Under the pieces are notes generated by a model. It did no database searches and was not told where the DNA came from. It saw only the letters and a list, made by a program, of their open reading frames with translations. A program made the position numbers and the translations under genes. DNA of 64,000 nt, taken from assembly GCA_963825685.1 (NCBI GenBank), contig CAWGUD010000006.1:124001-188000 (forward strand). Reading direction: 5' to 3'. The DNA comes from JAOUEA01 sp963825685. Lineage in GTDB: Bacteria; Actinomycetota; UBA4738; HRBIN12. Every line of letters starts with the position of its first letter. Position 1 is the first letter of the stretch. Of the stretch, positions 53,312 through 61,346 are shown in pieces.

Positions 53312-53479
53312 ACTCGTCGCCGCGCTGACCTGCGGGTTCGCGCCCACGATCCCACTCGACCGGAGCCGATCGCCATCGCCACGACCACCGTCACCGAGCG
53401 CACGTCCGAGGCACCGCACCTGCGCCTGCTGCCGCGCCTGCGCGAGCTGTGGGGCTACCGCGAGATCCTCGCGAACCTC

Positions 53480-54271
53480 GTGCGCAAGGAGCTGAAGGTC
53501 AAGTACACGGCCTCGTTCCTGGGCGCGATCTGGTCGGTGCTGAACCCGATCGTGTTCCTCGCCGTCTTCTCCTTCGTCGCGGTCGTGCTCGGCAACCGGG
53601 TCCCCGACTTCCCGGTGTTCCTGCTCTCGGGCCTGCTCGCGTGGAACCTGTTCTCGGCGTCGCTGCTGTCGGGGTCGAGCGCGGTGATCGACAACGCGAA
53701 CCTGGTGAAGAAGGTGGCGTTCCCGCGCGAGATCCTGCCGCTCTCCTCGGTCGGGGTCGCCCTCTTCGACTTCGTGCTGCAGAGCGCGGTGTTCCTGCTG
53801 TTCGTCGTCGTGAGCGGCCACGGCATCGGTCCCGAGGCGATCGTGCTCTATCCGCTCGCGTTCCTCACCCTGATGGTCTTCACGACCGCGATCACGCTGT
53901 GGACCGCCGCGTTGAACGTGCGCTACCGCGACGTCGGGCACCTGCTGAACCTCGGCCTGCTGGTCTGGTTCTGGATGACCCCGATCGTGTATCAGGCCGC
54001 GTTGGTGCAGGAGGCCGTCGCCGGCCGGGAGGTGGCCGGCGTGAGCCTGTGGAGCCTGTACCTCGCGAACCCGCTCACCCCGATCGTGCTCGGGTTCCAA
54101 CGGGCCCTCTACGGCGATCCCACGCAGGGAGGCATGCAGGTGCTGCCCGACGTCACCGTCGCCTGGCAGGCCGGTCTCCTCGCGATCGTGCTCGCCGTGT
54201 CGACCGGATTCCTGCTGCTGGCGTGGCGCACGTTCTTCCGGCGCTCCGGCGACTTCGCGGAGGAGCTGTGA
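53480..54271 (+). CDS. ABC-2 type polysaccharide exporter permease (Wzm-like)
   Basis: The permease of the glycan ABC exporter. Six membrane helices are visible (ASFLGAIWSVLNPIVFLAVF, VFLLSGLLAWNLFSASLLSG, VGVALFDFVLQSAVFLLFVV, LYPLAFLTLMVFTTAITLWT, LLNLGLLVWFWMTPIVYQAA and a last one near the end). NVRYRDVGHLLNLG is typical. The frame runs upstream as EAPHLRLLPRLRELWGYREI, which is the normal N-terminal amphipathic helix of this family, but no ATG, GTG or TTG occurs in frame before 53480 back to the TAG at 53309. The true start is therefore probably near 53375 (ATCGCC), or lost by sequence error. The 3' end overlaps the ATP-binding gene by four bases. Confidence 0.88.
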   Translation: MRKELKVKYTASFLGAIWSVLNPIVFLAVFSFVAVVLGNRVPDFPVFLLSGLLAWNLFSASLLSGSSAVIDNANLVKKVAFPREILPLSSVGVALFDFVLQSAVFLLFVVVSGHGIGPEAIVLYPLAFLTLMVFTTAITLWTAALNVRYRDVGHLLNLGLLVWFWMTPIVYQAALVQEAVAGREVAGVSLWSLYLANPLTPIVLGFQRALYGDPTQGGMQVLPDVTVAWQAGLLAIVLAVSTGFLLLAWRTFFRRSGDFAEEL

Positions 54272-55441
54272 CGGCGGCGATCGAGGTCGAGCGCGTCTCG
54301 AAGCGCTTCCGGTTGTATCGGGAGCGTCCGAGCAGCGTGAAGCAGCGTCTGCTCGTCACGCGCTCGAGGGCCGAGGACTTCTGGGCGCTGCGCGACATCT
54401 CCTTCTCGATCGAGGAAGGCTCGTCGATCGGCCTGATCGGGCACAACGGCTCCGGCAAGACGACGCTGCTGAAGTGCATCGCCGGCATCCTGCGGCCGAG
54501 CGAGGGCACGATCCGCTCACGCGGCCGCATGGCGGCGCTCCTGGAGCTCGGCGCCGGGTTCCACCCCGAGCTCACGGGGACGGGAGAACGTCTACCTGAA
54601 CGCGTCGTTCCTGGGGCTCACGCGCCGTGACACCGAGCGCGTCTACGACGACATCGTCGCGTTCGCCGAGCTCGAGGACTTCATGGAGAACCAGGTGAAG
54701 TTCTACTCCTCGGGCATGCTCGTGCGGCTGGGGTTCGCGGTCGCCGTGCACGTCGATCCCGAGATCCTGCTGATCGACGAGGTGCTGGCCGTGGGCGACG
54801 AGGCGTTCCAGCAGCGGTGCGTCGACCGGGTGCGCGAGTTCCAGCGCGACGGCCGCACGATCGTGCTCGTCACCCACGCGCTCGACACGGTCGTCGACGT
54901 CTGCGACCACGCGGTGATGCTCGACCACGGGGTGCTCCACATGCGCGGCGAGCCGGCCGACGTCGTGCGCGAGCTGCGCCACCGGCTGCTCAGCCGCGAC
55001 CCCGACTTCGTGCCCGAAGAGGGAAGCCGCGAGGTCGAGGTGAAGGCCGTGGCGTTCGACTCGGGCGGCGACGGCAACGGCACCGTGTGGCCGGGCGCCG
55101 AGCTCACGATCGCGGTCGACGTGGAGTCGAACACGCCGGTCCCCGATCTCGACGTCTCGTTCGCCGTGGTGTCGGCGTCCACGAACCACCCGGTCGTCGA
55201 CGGGCGCACGAGCGCGATGGGCATCGAGCTCGGACCGGTCGACGGCAAGAAGCGCGTGATCTTCCGGGTGCCCCCGGCCGAGTGGGTGGGGGGCAAGTAC
55301 TTCGTCACGATCGGTCTCGAGTCGCTCGATGGCCGTCCCTTCCACATCCAGACCCAGCGGTACCTGGTGCAGGTGCCCGTCGACGTCCAGGTGCCCAAGC
55401 GCCTGGAGGTCGAGCCCGCAGCCACGGTGGAGGACCTGTGA
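54268..55441 (+). CDS. polysaccharide ABC exporter ATP-binding protein (Wzt-like, one frameshift)
   Basis: The ATPase of the glycan exporter, paired with the permease. Walker A is IGLIGHNGSGKTTLLKCIAG. One extra G near 54576 breaks the frame; removing it gives GFHPELTGRENVYLNASFLG. The signature is VKFYSSGMLVRLGFAVAVHV and Walker B is EILLIDEVLAVGDEAFQQRC. Residues ~240-390 form a Wzt C-terminal beta-sandwich (VDVESNTPVPDLDVSFAVVS) that recognises the glycan's end modification in O-antigen exporters. The repaired length is about 390 residues. It starts with GTG overlapping the permease stop. Confidence 0.9.
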
Positions 55442-55505
55442 ACCCGAACCCCCCCGCCACCGACCCCGAGGCGCACGATGCGCACCTCGCCGAGCGCACC
55501 GCAGG

Positions 55506-55522
55506 CCTTCCCTGCGGGAAGG
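55506..55522 (+). promoter_or_regulatory. hairpin overlapping the ribosome-binding region of the SMR-like gene
   Basis: CCTTCCC TGC GGGAAGG is a perfect 7-bp stem just before the GGAAGGA ribosome-binding site (55521-55527) of the ATG at 55535. It could mask that site or act as a weak intra-operon terminator. The 93-base gap also contains an open frame from 55438 that I do not count as a gene. Confidence 0.45.
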
Positions 55523-55534
55523 AAGGACCGCACG

Positions 55535-55906
55535 ATGTTGATCGGCTTGATCCTGCTGTCGGTGGTCCTCGCGGCCGTCGCTCAGCTCACCCTGAAGCAC
55601 GGCATGAACCAGGTCACGGCGAACACCGGCGAGCTGCAGCTGAACGCGCATTCGCTGAAGGACGTCGCCACGACCTGGGCCGTGTGGGGCGGGTTGCTGC
55701 TGTTCGGGCTCTCGGCCTTCGTCTGGCTCGCGGTGCTCTCGCGCGCGTCGCTCTCGTTCGCGTATCCGTTCGCCTCGCTCACCTACGCCCTGATCCTGCT
55801 GGCCGACCGGTTCGTGCTGCACGAGCAGATCCCGCCGCTGCGGTGGGCCGGGGTGTTCTTCATCATGCTCGGCATCGTGCTCGTGGCGCAGACCCCGCAC
55901 CAGTGA
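55535..55906 (+). CDS. small multidrug-resistance/EamA-like membrane protein
   Basis: A 123-residue protein with four helices (MLIGLILLSVVLAAVAQLTL, WGGLLLFGLSAFVWLAVLSR, LSFAYPFASLTYALILLADR, WAGVFFIMLGIVLVAQTPHQ). The arrangement and the Ala-Tyr-Pro-Phe segment match the EamA/DMT-like small proteins (ArnE-like). In polysaccharide loci these may move undecaprenyl-linked sugars across the membrane. GGAAGGA precedes the ATG. Its 3' end overlaps the next gene's GTG by four bases. Confidence 0.8.
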   Translation: MLIGLILLSVVLAAVAQLTLKHGMNQVTANTGELQLNAHSLKDVATTWAVWGGLLLFGLSAFVWLAVLSRASLSFAYPFASLTYALILLADRFVLHEQIPPLRWAGVFFIMLGIVLVAQTPHQ

Positions 55907-56784
55907 CCGTCACCGTCGCTCCCGAGGCCGCCGAGCTCGCGGTCGTGATCGTGAACTTCAACGCGGGCGAGTACCTCGAGCGCTGCCTCGCATCGCTCGA
56001 GCGTCACCGGGGCGACGTGGCCCTCGACGTGCTCGTGATCGACAACGCCTCGCACGACGGGTCGCACACCGAGGCGGTCTCCGCACACCCGTGGGCCAGG
56101 CTGATCGAGAACCCCGCGAACGTCTTCCTCTCACCGGCATGGAACCAGGGGATCCGAGAGACCTCGGCGCCGTTCGTGCTGCTGCTGAACCCCGACGTCG
56201 AGTGGTGGAGGGGGACCCTCGCCGACTACGTGGGGGTGGCCCGGGAGCACCCGCGAGCCGGCATCGTCGGGCCCCTCGTGCGCAACTCCGACGGCACCGT
56301 CTACGAGAGCGGACGTCCGTTCCCGAGCGTGGTCGACGCCGTCGGGCACGCGTTCCTGGGCTCGGTGCGACCCGGGAACCCGTTCACCCGCCGCTACCAC
56401 ATGCAGGGATGGGACCGCATGACCGAGCGCGAGGTGGATTGGGTCAGCGGCTGCTGCATGCTGTTCCCGCGCAGCGTGTTCGACGAGGTGGGGCTCTTCG
56501 ACGAGGCGTTCCCCCTCTTCGGCGAGGAGCTCGACATGGCCACGCGGGTCCGGGACGTGGGCCGGTCGGTCCTGTACACGCCCGGCGTCGAGATCGTGCA
56601 CGAGATCGGTGTCTCGAGAGGCCGCAGCCGCGAGATGCTTCGCATGCACTCCGACAGCATCTACCGTTACTACCGAAAGCACCGCGCCGCCGGGTGGCGG
56701 CGAGCGACCCTGCCGGCCGCGTGGGCGGCCCTGCGGCTGCGCGCGGAGCTCGAGGCGCAACGAGAGAGGATCACGACACGATGA
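55903..56784 (+). CDS. family 2 glycosyltransferase, rhamnosyltransferase-like (WbbL type)
   Basis: A 293-residue GT2 enzyme. AVVIVNFNAGEYLERCLASL and LVIDNASHDGS form the NDP-sugar site; FVLLLNPDVEWWRGTLADYV carries the metal-binding Asn-Pro-Asp (DxD equivalent). VSGCCMLFPRSVFDEVGLFD and FPLFGEELDMATRVRDVGRS are the WbbL/rhamnosyltransferase hallmarks. The C-terminus is helical and basic. It likely transfers rhamnose from dTDP-rhamnose made by the rml genes. It is coupled to the SMR-like gene and to the nucleotidyltransferase gene by four-base overlaps. Confidence 0.9.
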   Translation: MTVTVAPEAAELAVVIVNFNAGEYLERCLASLERHRGDVALDVLVIDNASHDGSHTEAVSAHPWARLIENPANVFLSPAWNQGIRETSAPFVLLLNPDVEWWRGTLADYVGVAREHPRAGIVGPLVRNSDGTVYESGRPFPSVVDAVGHAFLGSVRPGNPFTRRYHMQGWDRMTEREVDWVSGCCMLFPRSVFDEVGLFDEAFPLFGEELDMATRVRDVGRSVLYTPGVEIVHEIGVSRGRSREMLRMHSDSIYRYYRKHRAAGWRRATLPAAWAALRLRAELEAQRERITTR

Positions 56785-57800
56785 AGGCCGTCGTCCTGGT
56801 CGGGGGGGAGGGCACGCGCATGCGGCCGCTCACCGAGACCGTGCCGAAGCCCCTGTTGCCGTTGATGGACCGGCGCTCGCTCGACCACGTGCTCGACCAC
56901 CTGGCGCGACACGGCGTGCACGAGGTCGTGCTCTCCTCGCCCTACCTCGAGGAGGTGTTCCACCCGTTCATCGAGGCGCGCCACGGCGATCCCCGCATCA
57001 CCTGGATCACCGAGACGCATGCGCTCGGCACGGGTGGTGCGATCGTGAACGCGCTGGAGGCGGTCGGCGACGAGCCGTTCTTCGCCCTGAACGGCGACAT
57101 CCTCACCGACCTCGACCTCACGGCCATGAAGGCGTTCCACGAGGCGAACGGGGCCGCGGTGACGATCGCCCTGCATCACGTCGACGATGCCCGCGCCTTC
57201 GGCCTGGTGGCGACCGACGACGCGGGCATGGTGCTGGAGTTCCGCGAGAAGCCCGAGGAGCCGATCCCCGGCGACGTGAACGCCGGCACGTACCTGCTCG
57301 ACCCGGCGGTGCTCGTCCCGTGGACGTCGGGCGAGACGGTCTCGATCGAGCGGGACATCTTCCCGGCGGTGATCGACGCCGGCCATCCGGTCTACGGGTA
57401 CGTGGCCGAGGCGTACTGGCTCGACCTCGGAACACCCGAGAAGTACCTGCAGGCTCACTTCGACATGTTCGAGGGGAAGGTGCACGACGTGACGTACCCG
57501 GCGCCCTGGGTCGCCGAGGACGCCGTCATCGACCTGCGGGCCCACCTCGGCCGCTGGGTGGCGGTGGGTCGGGGCGCGACGGTCGGGCCCGACGCACAGG
57601 TCGACGACTCCGTGTTGCACGAGGGGGCGCGGATCGGCGCCGGCGCCCGGGTGACCGGTTCGGTCCTGGCGGCGAACGCGACGATCGGCGAGGGCGCGAT
57701 CGTCGGGTCGAGCGTGCTGGGGGAGGGGAGCTCCGTGCCCGCGGGAGCGCATCTCGCGGACACCAAGGTGCCGTCCGGTACGGAGGCGTCGTCATCGTGA
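56781..57800 (+). CDS. sugar nucleotidyltransferase (mannose-1-phosphate guanylyltransferase-like)
   Basis: A 339-residue nucleotidyltransferase. MKAVVLVGGEGTRMRPLTET with KPLLPLMDRRSLDHVLDHLA is the pyrophosphorylase signature. FFALNGDILTDLDLTAMKAF has the metal-binding Asp, and YWLDLGTPEKYLQAHFDMFE the sugar-binding strand. Residues ~245-339 form a left-handed beta-helix (WVAVGRGATVGPDAQVDDSV). This layout matches GDP-mannose and related pyrophosphorylases (ManC/GlmU-type). It would activate a hexose-1-phosphate for the polysaccharide. The exact sugar is not certain. Its stop overlaps the start of the SpoIID-type gene. Confidence 0.88.
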   Translation: MKAVVLVGGEGTRMRPLTETVPKPLLPLMDRRSLDHVLDHLARHGVHEVVLSSPYLEEVFHPFIEARHGDPRITWITETHALGTGGAIVNALEAVGDEPFFALNGDILTDLDLTAMKAFHEANGAAVTIALHHVDDARAFGLVATDDAGMVLEFREKPEEPIPGDVNAGTYLLDPAVLVPWTSGETVSIERDIFPAVIDAGHPVYGYVAEAYWLDLGTPEKYLQAHFDMFEGKVHDVTYPAPWVAEDAVIDLRAHLGRWVAVGRGATVGPDAQVDDSVLHEGARIGAGARVTGSVLAANATIGEGAIVGSSVLGEGSSVPAGAHLADTKVPSGTEASSS

Positions 57801-59662
57801 TCGCTCGCCCGGGCGCCGGTCTCAACCGCGTGGGCGGCACCGCCGATGCAGGCAGGGTGAGAACGACCGGGGGGTCGACCCGCATCGCCGGCGCGCTCGT
57901 GTGCGCGCTCACCGTCGCCGTGCTGTGCGCGGGCGTGGTCCCCTCGGCGCTCGCGGCCGGCGAGGGCACGACCGTTCCCGGCGTGACCGAGGACCCGTTC
58001 ACCGGCTCGCCGGCGCCGGCGAGCCCCGGGACCGCGGGCAGCAGCGGGTTCCGGTTCTTCGGCTCCGGGTTCGGTCACGGCATCGGCATGTCGCAGTGGG
58101 GCGCGTACGGGCTGGCGCAGATGGGGTGGTCGCACAAGCGCATCCTGAAGCAGTTCTACCGAGGCACGCGCGTGGGCCGGATCGCCGACCCGGTGTCGAA
58201 GCTCCGTGTCGGGCTGACGTGGGACGAGCGGGTGATCCACGTGAGCGCCAGGGGCGGACCGGTGAAGCTCTGGGTCGGCAGCGCCGGCGGCCGGAAGGTC
58301 GGCCGCATCCCCGACGGACGCACCTGGACGGTGCGCGCGAAGGCGAGCGGCTTCGCCGTGCGGAACCACGACGGCTCCCTCGTCGGCGGCCGGACCTGGG
58401 GCGGCGAGTCCTTCGACCTGATCGCCACGTACGGCCGCGGCGCGCGAGCGTCGGTGCCCGAGGGCGGGGCCTCCTACAACCGAGGTCGCCTCGAGTTCGA
58501 GCTGTACCGCAGCGGCGGGTCGTGGAAGGAGCGGCTGGTGCTCCCGCTCGACCTCGAGCAGTACCTCTACGGCCTGGGCGAGATGCCGAGCTCGTGGTCC
58601 GTGGCGGCGCTGCGCGCCCAGGCCGTCGCCGGTCGCACGTTCGCGACCTCGAGGGTCAGGCGCTCGGCGCCCGGCGCGCAGTGCAACTGCGACATCACCG
58701 ACGGCACGAACGACCAGGTGTACATCGGCTTCAACAAGGAAGGCGGCACCGACGGCAACCGTTGGGTCGCGGCCGTGAACGACACCCGCGGACAGGTCGT
58801 GACGCACCGCGGGAACGTGATCCAGGCCTTCTACGCGGCCTCGGACGGCGGGCACTCCGACGCGGTCGAGGACGTGTGGCACGGCGGGAACGAGGCCTAC
58901 GCGGTTCCCTACCTCAAGGCCGAGTGCGATCCGGGCGAGGACCTCGCCGCCAACCCATGGACCGACTGGCAGAAGTCGTACACCGCCGGGGAGCTCACGA
59001 ACCGGCTCGCCCCGTACACCGGCTCGATCGGCACGGTCCGCGGGTTCCCGCGCGTGCGGCGTGGCGACGGCGGCCGCATCATCACCGCGACCGTCCGGGG
59101 CTCGAACGGCTCGGCGTCCATCACCGGCTCGGAGCTTCGGTGGGCGATCGGCGCCTGGGACGGGCGGATCTGGATCAACAAGGACAAGAACATCGCCGGG
59201 CCGATCCGCGATCGCTACGACGCGCTGATGTGTCGCCCTGGCCTGCCCACCTCGCGGATCGAGCGCGTCGAGGGAGGCTCACGCCAGCGGTTCGAGAACG
59301 GGGCGATCTTCCGCAACGGCGGGCAGGGTGTGACCGTGTGGCTCCGGGGAGCGATCTACCGTGAGTACAAGGCGGTCAAGGGACCCAAGAGCCGCCTCGG
59401 CATGCCGACCGGACAGATCGTCGACGTCGGGGCGGGGTCGCGCGCGCTGTTCGAGGGTGGCCGCATCCTCGCGCGGTCGGGATCCGGGGCCCACGCGCTC
59501 TGGGGACGCGTGCTGGGCGAGTACCTCGATCGCAACGGGACCGACGGGCCGCTCGGCTTCCCGACGAGCAGGGTGCGCGGCGACGGGAACGGTGGATCGC
59601 TCGCCGACTTCGAGCACGGCACGATCGTCTGCCCCGACGGTCAGGCCTGCCGTCTCGCCTGA
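57797..59662 (+). CDS. secreted SpoIID/LytB-domain protein with LGFP repeats
   Basis: A 621-residue exported protein. Residues ~30-54 form a signal peptide (IAGALVCALTVAVLCAGVVP). GSGFGHGIGMSQWGAYGLAQ and PLDLEQYLYGLGEMPSSWSV, with ALRAQAVAGRTFATSRVRRS, are the SpoIID/LytB core that in sporulation cleaves denuded peptidoglycan glycan strands. QAFYAASDGGHSDAVEDVWH adds the second half. Residues ~475-615 hold LGFP-type repeats (SRLGMPTGQIVDVGAGSRAL, GPLGFPTSRVRGDGNGGSLA) that may bind the cell wall or surface glycan. The start is the GTG at 57797, coupled to the upstream gene. It probably remodels peptidoglycan where the polysaccharide is attached. Confidence 0.88.
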   Translation: MIARPGAGLNRVGGTADAGRVRTTGGSTRIAGALVCALTVAVLCAGVVPSALAAGEGTTVPGVTEDPFTGSPAPASPGTAGSSGFRFFGSGFGHGIGMSQWGAYGLAQMGWSHKRILKQFYRGTRVGRIADPVSKLRVGLTWDERVIHVSARGGPVKLWVGSAGGRKVGRIPDGRTWTVRAKASGFAVRNHDGSLVGGRTWGGESFDLIATYGRGARASVPEGGASYNRGRLEFELYRSGGSWKERLVLPLDLEQYLYGLGEMPSSWSVAALRAQAVAGRTFATSRVRRSAPGAQCNCDITDGTNDQVYIGFNKEGGTDGNRWVAAVNDTRGQVVTHRGNVIQAFYAASDGGHSDAVEDVWHGGNEAYAVPYLKAECDPGEDLAANPWTDWQKSYTAGELTNRLAPYTGSIGTVRGFPRVRRGDGGRIITATVRGSNGSASITGSELRWAIGAWDGRIWINKDKNIAGPIRDRYDALMCRPGLPTSRIERVEGGSRQRFENGAIFRNGGQGVTVWLRGAIYREYKAVKGPKSRLGMPTGQIVDVGAGSRALFEGGRILARSGSGAHALWGRVLGEYLDRNGTDGPLGFPTSRVRGDGNGGSLADFEHGTIVCPDGQACRLA

Positions 59663-59683
59663 CGCCGAGCCGGCGCGGTCGGC

Positions 59684-60452
59684 TCAGCAGTCGTCGGCGG
59701 CGTTGGCTTCCGGTGCGTTGGACGTGCACGCGAACGCCTCGGCGAAGCCGTCGGCGACCGTCGTGGCCTGGTCGGCCGTGATCGAGCCGGGGCAGGTCTG
59801 CAGCTGGTCCCACGCGGCCAGCGCGACCGATGTGCCCTCGGGCAGCCCGTCGTAGGGGGCCGCGACGGTCATCGACCGGTCGGTCGCGACCCCCTTGAGG
59901 GCCTCGGCCACCTCGGGCGAGACCGCACCGTCGCCGTCGGCGCGGAAGTACAGCATCACGCCCGCGTGCTCGAGGAAGTGCACCGACGCGGGCTCGCTCC
60001 CGATCGGCTGATCGTAGGTCTCGGGTGACGACGGCAGCACCTGTCCGCCGTAGTGCTCGCCCGACGTCGCGGGCTTCTGCGCGTACGTGATCGGCGTTCC
60101 CTCGGCCACGTGCTGACCGGCTTGGGCATCGCCCACGGGCTGCTGCACCTCGGTGCAGCCCGCCGCCTCGGCGGCGGCGACCGCGGCCGCGGGGATGTCG
60201 CGCGGGCTCGCCGCCCGATTCAACCAGTAGAACGCACCGATGCCGACGACACCCGGCCACGCCGAACACGGCGGCTCGGCGCACGAAGGCGCTCCGTTCC
60301 GCGCGCTTGCGTTGCGCGGCGCGAGCCTCACGGGCCTGTTCCTTCCGCTCTCGGCGCGCGTCGTTGCTGCCGGCCGAGGGGCGGGGTGTGGGCGCCGTCC
60401 CCGTCGATGTCGCCTGTGATGAGCGTCGCTTCTTCTTGTTCTTGTTCGTCAT
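59684..60452 (-). CDS. DUF3105 membrane-anchored protein, copy 1 (one frameshift)
   Basis: It starts MTNKNKKKRRSSQATSTGTA with a strongly basic cytoplasmic N-terminus (residues ~1-60). After removal of one extra G near 60252 it continues with a single helix (VFGVAGVVGIGAFYWLNRAA). The exported domain shows the DUF3105 pattern TYAQKPATSGEHYGGQVLPS and EPASVHFLEHAGVMLYFRAD with conserved His residues, and ends in cysteines. The repaired length is about 255 residues. The DUF3105 function is unknown. It directly follows a paralogue (three bases apart). Confidence 0.82.
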
Positions 60453-60454
60453 CG

Positions 60455-61252
60455 CTACATCGCCGCCCCGCGCTCGGGGGCCTCGCCGGCGTACTCCCGA
60501 TCCTGGGTGGTCGGGTAGGAGTACTGGCTCGTGAAGTCGAACGCCACCGCCAGGCTCGGCGTCGCGCAGGCGCGCAGCCGGCGCCACCCGACGAGCGCCA
60601 TCTGTACGCCATCGGGAAGCTGTCCGCCGGCGCCTTCGTAGTCGTACGGAGCCACGATCACGCGGTCCTGGCCGACCGGGTCGCTCTGATCGTAGAAGTC
60701 GAGGATCGGCTGGACGGCATCGGGCGGGGCGTCGGGGTCGTACCAGACGACGGTGCCTCCGTGCTCGAGGGAGTGCAGCAGCGGCCCCAGGTCGGGCGGC
60801 GATGGGTACACGCCGGCCGGAAGCGTCGAGGCGCCGACGTGCGGCCCGGAGGCCGGAGGTGTGCTCGGGTACGTGTCGAGTGGCGGCAGCTCGGGGAACC
60901 GCTCGTCTCCCTCGATGTGGGCCTGGTCGGCGTAGTCGGGGGAGGCCTGGTCGAACCCGTCGTAGAAGCCGGTCGTCGCGACGTCGTCGCACGCCGCCGT
61001 CTCGGCCTCGCCGCCGGCCTGCTCCAGCAGGCTCGCGGCCGCGGGCAGCGCGGCGTCGGAGCCGCCGGAAGGCTGCAGCACCACGACGGCCACGATCGCC
61101 GCCGCCACGGCGAGGGCCACGAGCGACAGCCCGATGGTCCTGTTGCGCTTCCTCGAGGCCATCTGACGCTGGATCGCCTCGCGCTCGAGTCGGGCCTGTT
61201 CCTTCCGCTCGGCCTTCGTCGGCCTGCGAGCGTCGTTGGGTTGGTTCGACAC
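60455..61252 (-). CDS. DUF3105 membrane-anchored protein, copy 2
   Basis: A 265-residue protein. The N-terminal ~35 residues are basic and helical (RPTKAERKEQARLEREAIQR), a helix at ~40-60 (IGLSLVALAVAAAIVAVVVL) anchors it, and the outer domain shows the DUF3105 pattern YPSTPPASGPHVGAS and GPLLHSLEHGGTVVWYDPDA with His residues arranged as in copy 1. The start is a GTG at 61252. It shares about the same layout as the downstream copy but low residue identity, so an old tandem duplication is likely. A TAGCCT -10 lies further upstream. The function is unknown. Confidence 0.88.
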   Translation of the reverse strand: MSNQPNDARRPTKAERKEQARLEREAIQRQMASRKRNRTIGLSLVALAVAAAIVAVVVLQPSGGSDAALPAAASLLEQAGGEAETAACDDVATTGFYDGFDQASPDYADQAHIEGDERFPELPPLDTYPSTPPASGPHVGASTLPAGVYPSPPDLGPLLHSLEHGGTVVWYDPDAPPDAVQPILDFYDQSDPVGQDRVIVAPYDYEGAGGQLPDGVQMALVGWRRLRACATPSLAVAFDFTSQYSYPTTQDREYAGEAPERGAAM

Positions 61253-61346
61253 GTCCGGTGGGTCTCCCTTCGAGGCTGCCGGGGTGCGCCTCGGAGGCTA
61301 GAGGGTACCCAACGATCGGCGAGCGAGCGGAACCTTCTCGGCGATG

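Noticed and set aside
55438..55535. Small gene starting with GTG at the Wzt stop
   Set aside because: The frame runs on through the SMR-like gene without a plausible end and shows Pro/Arg-rich shadow composition.
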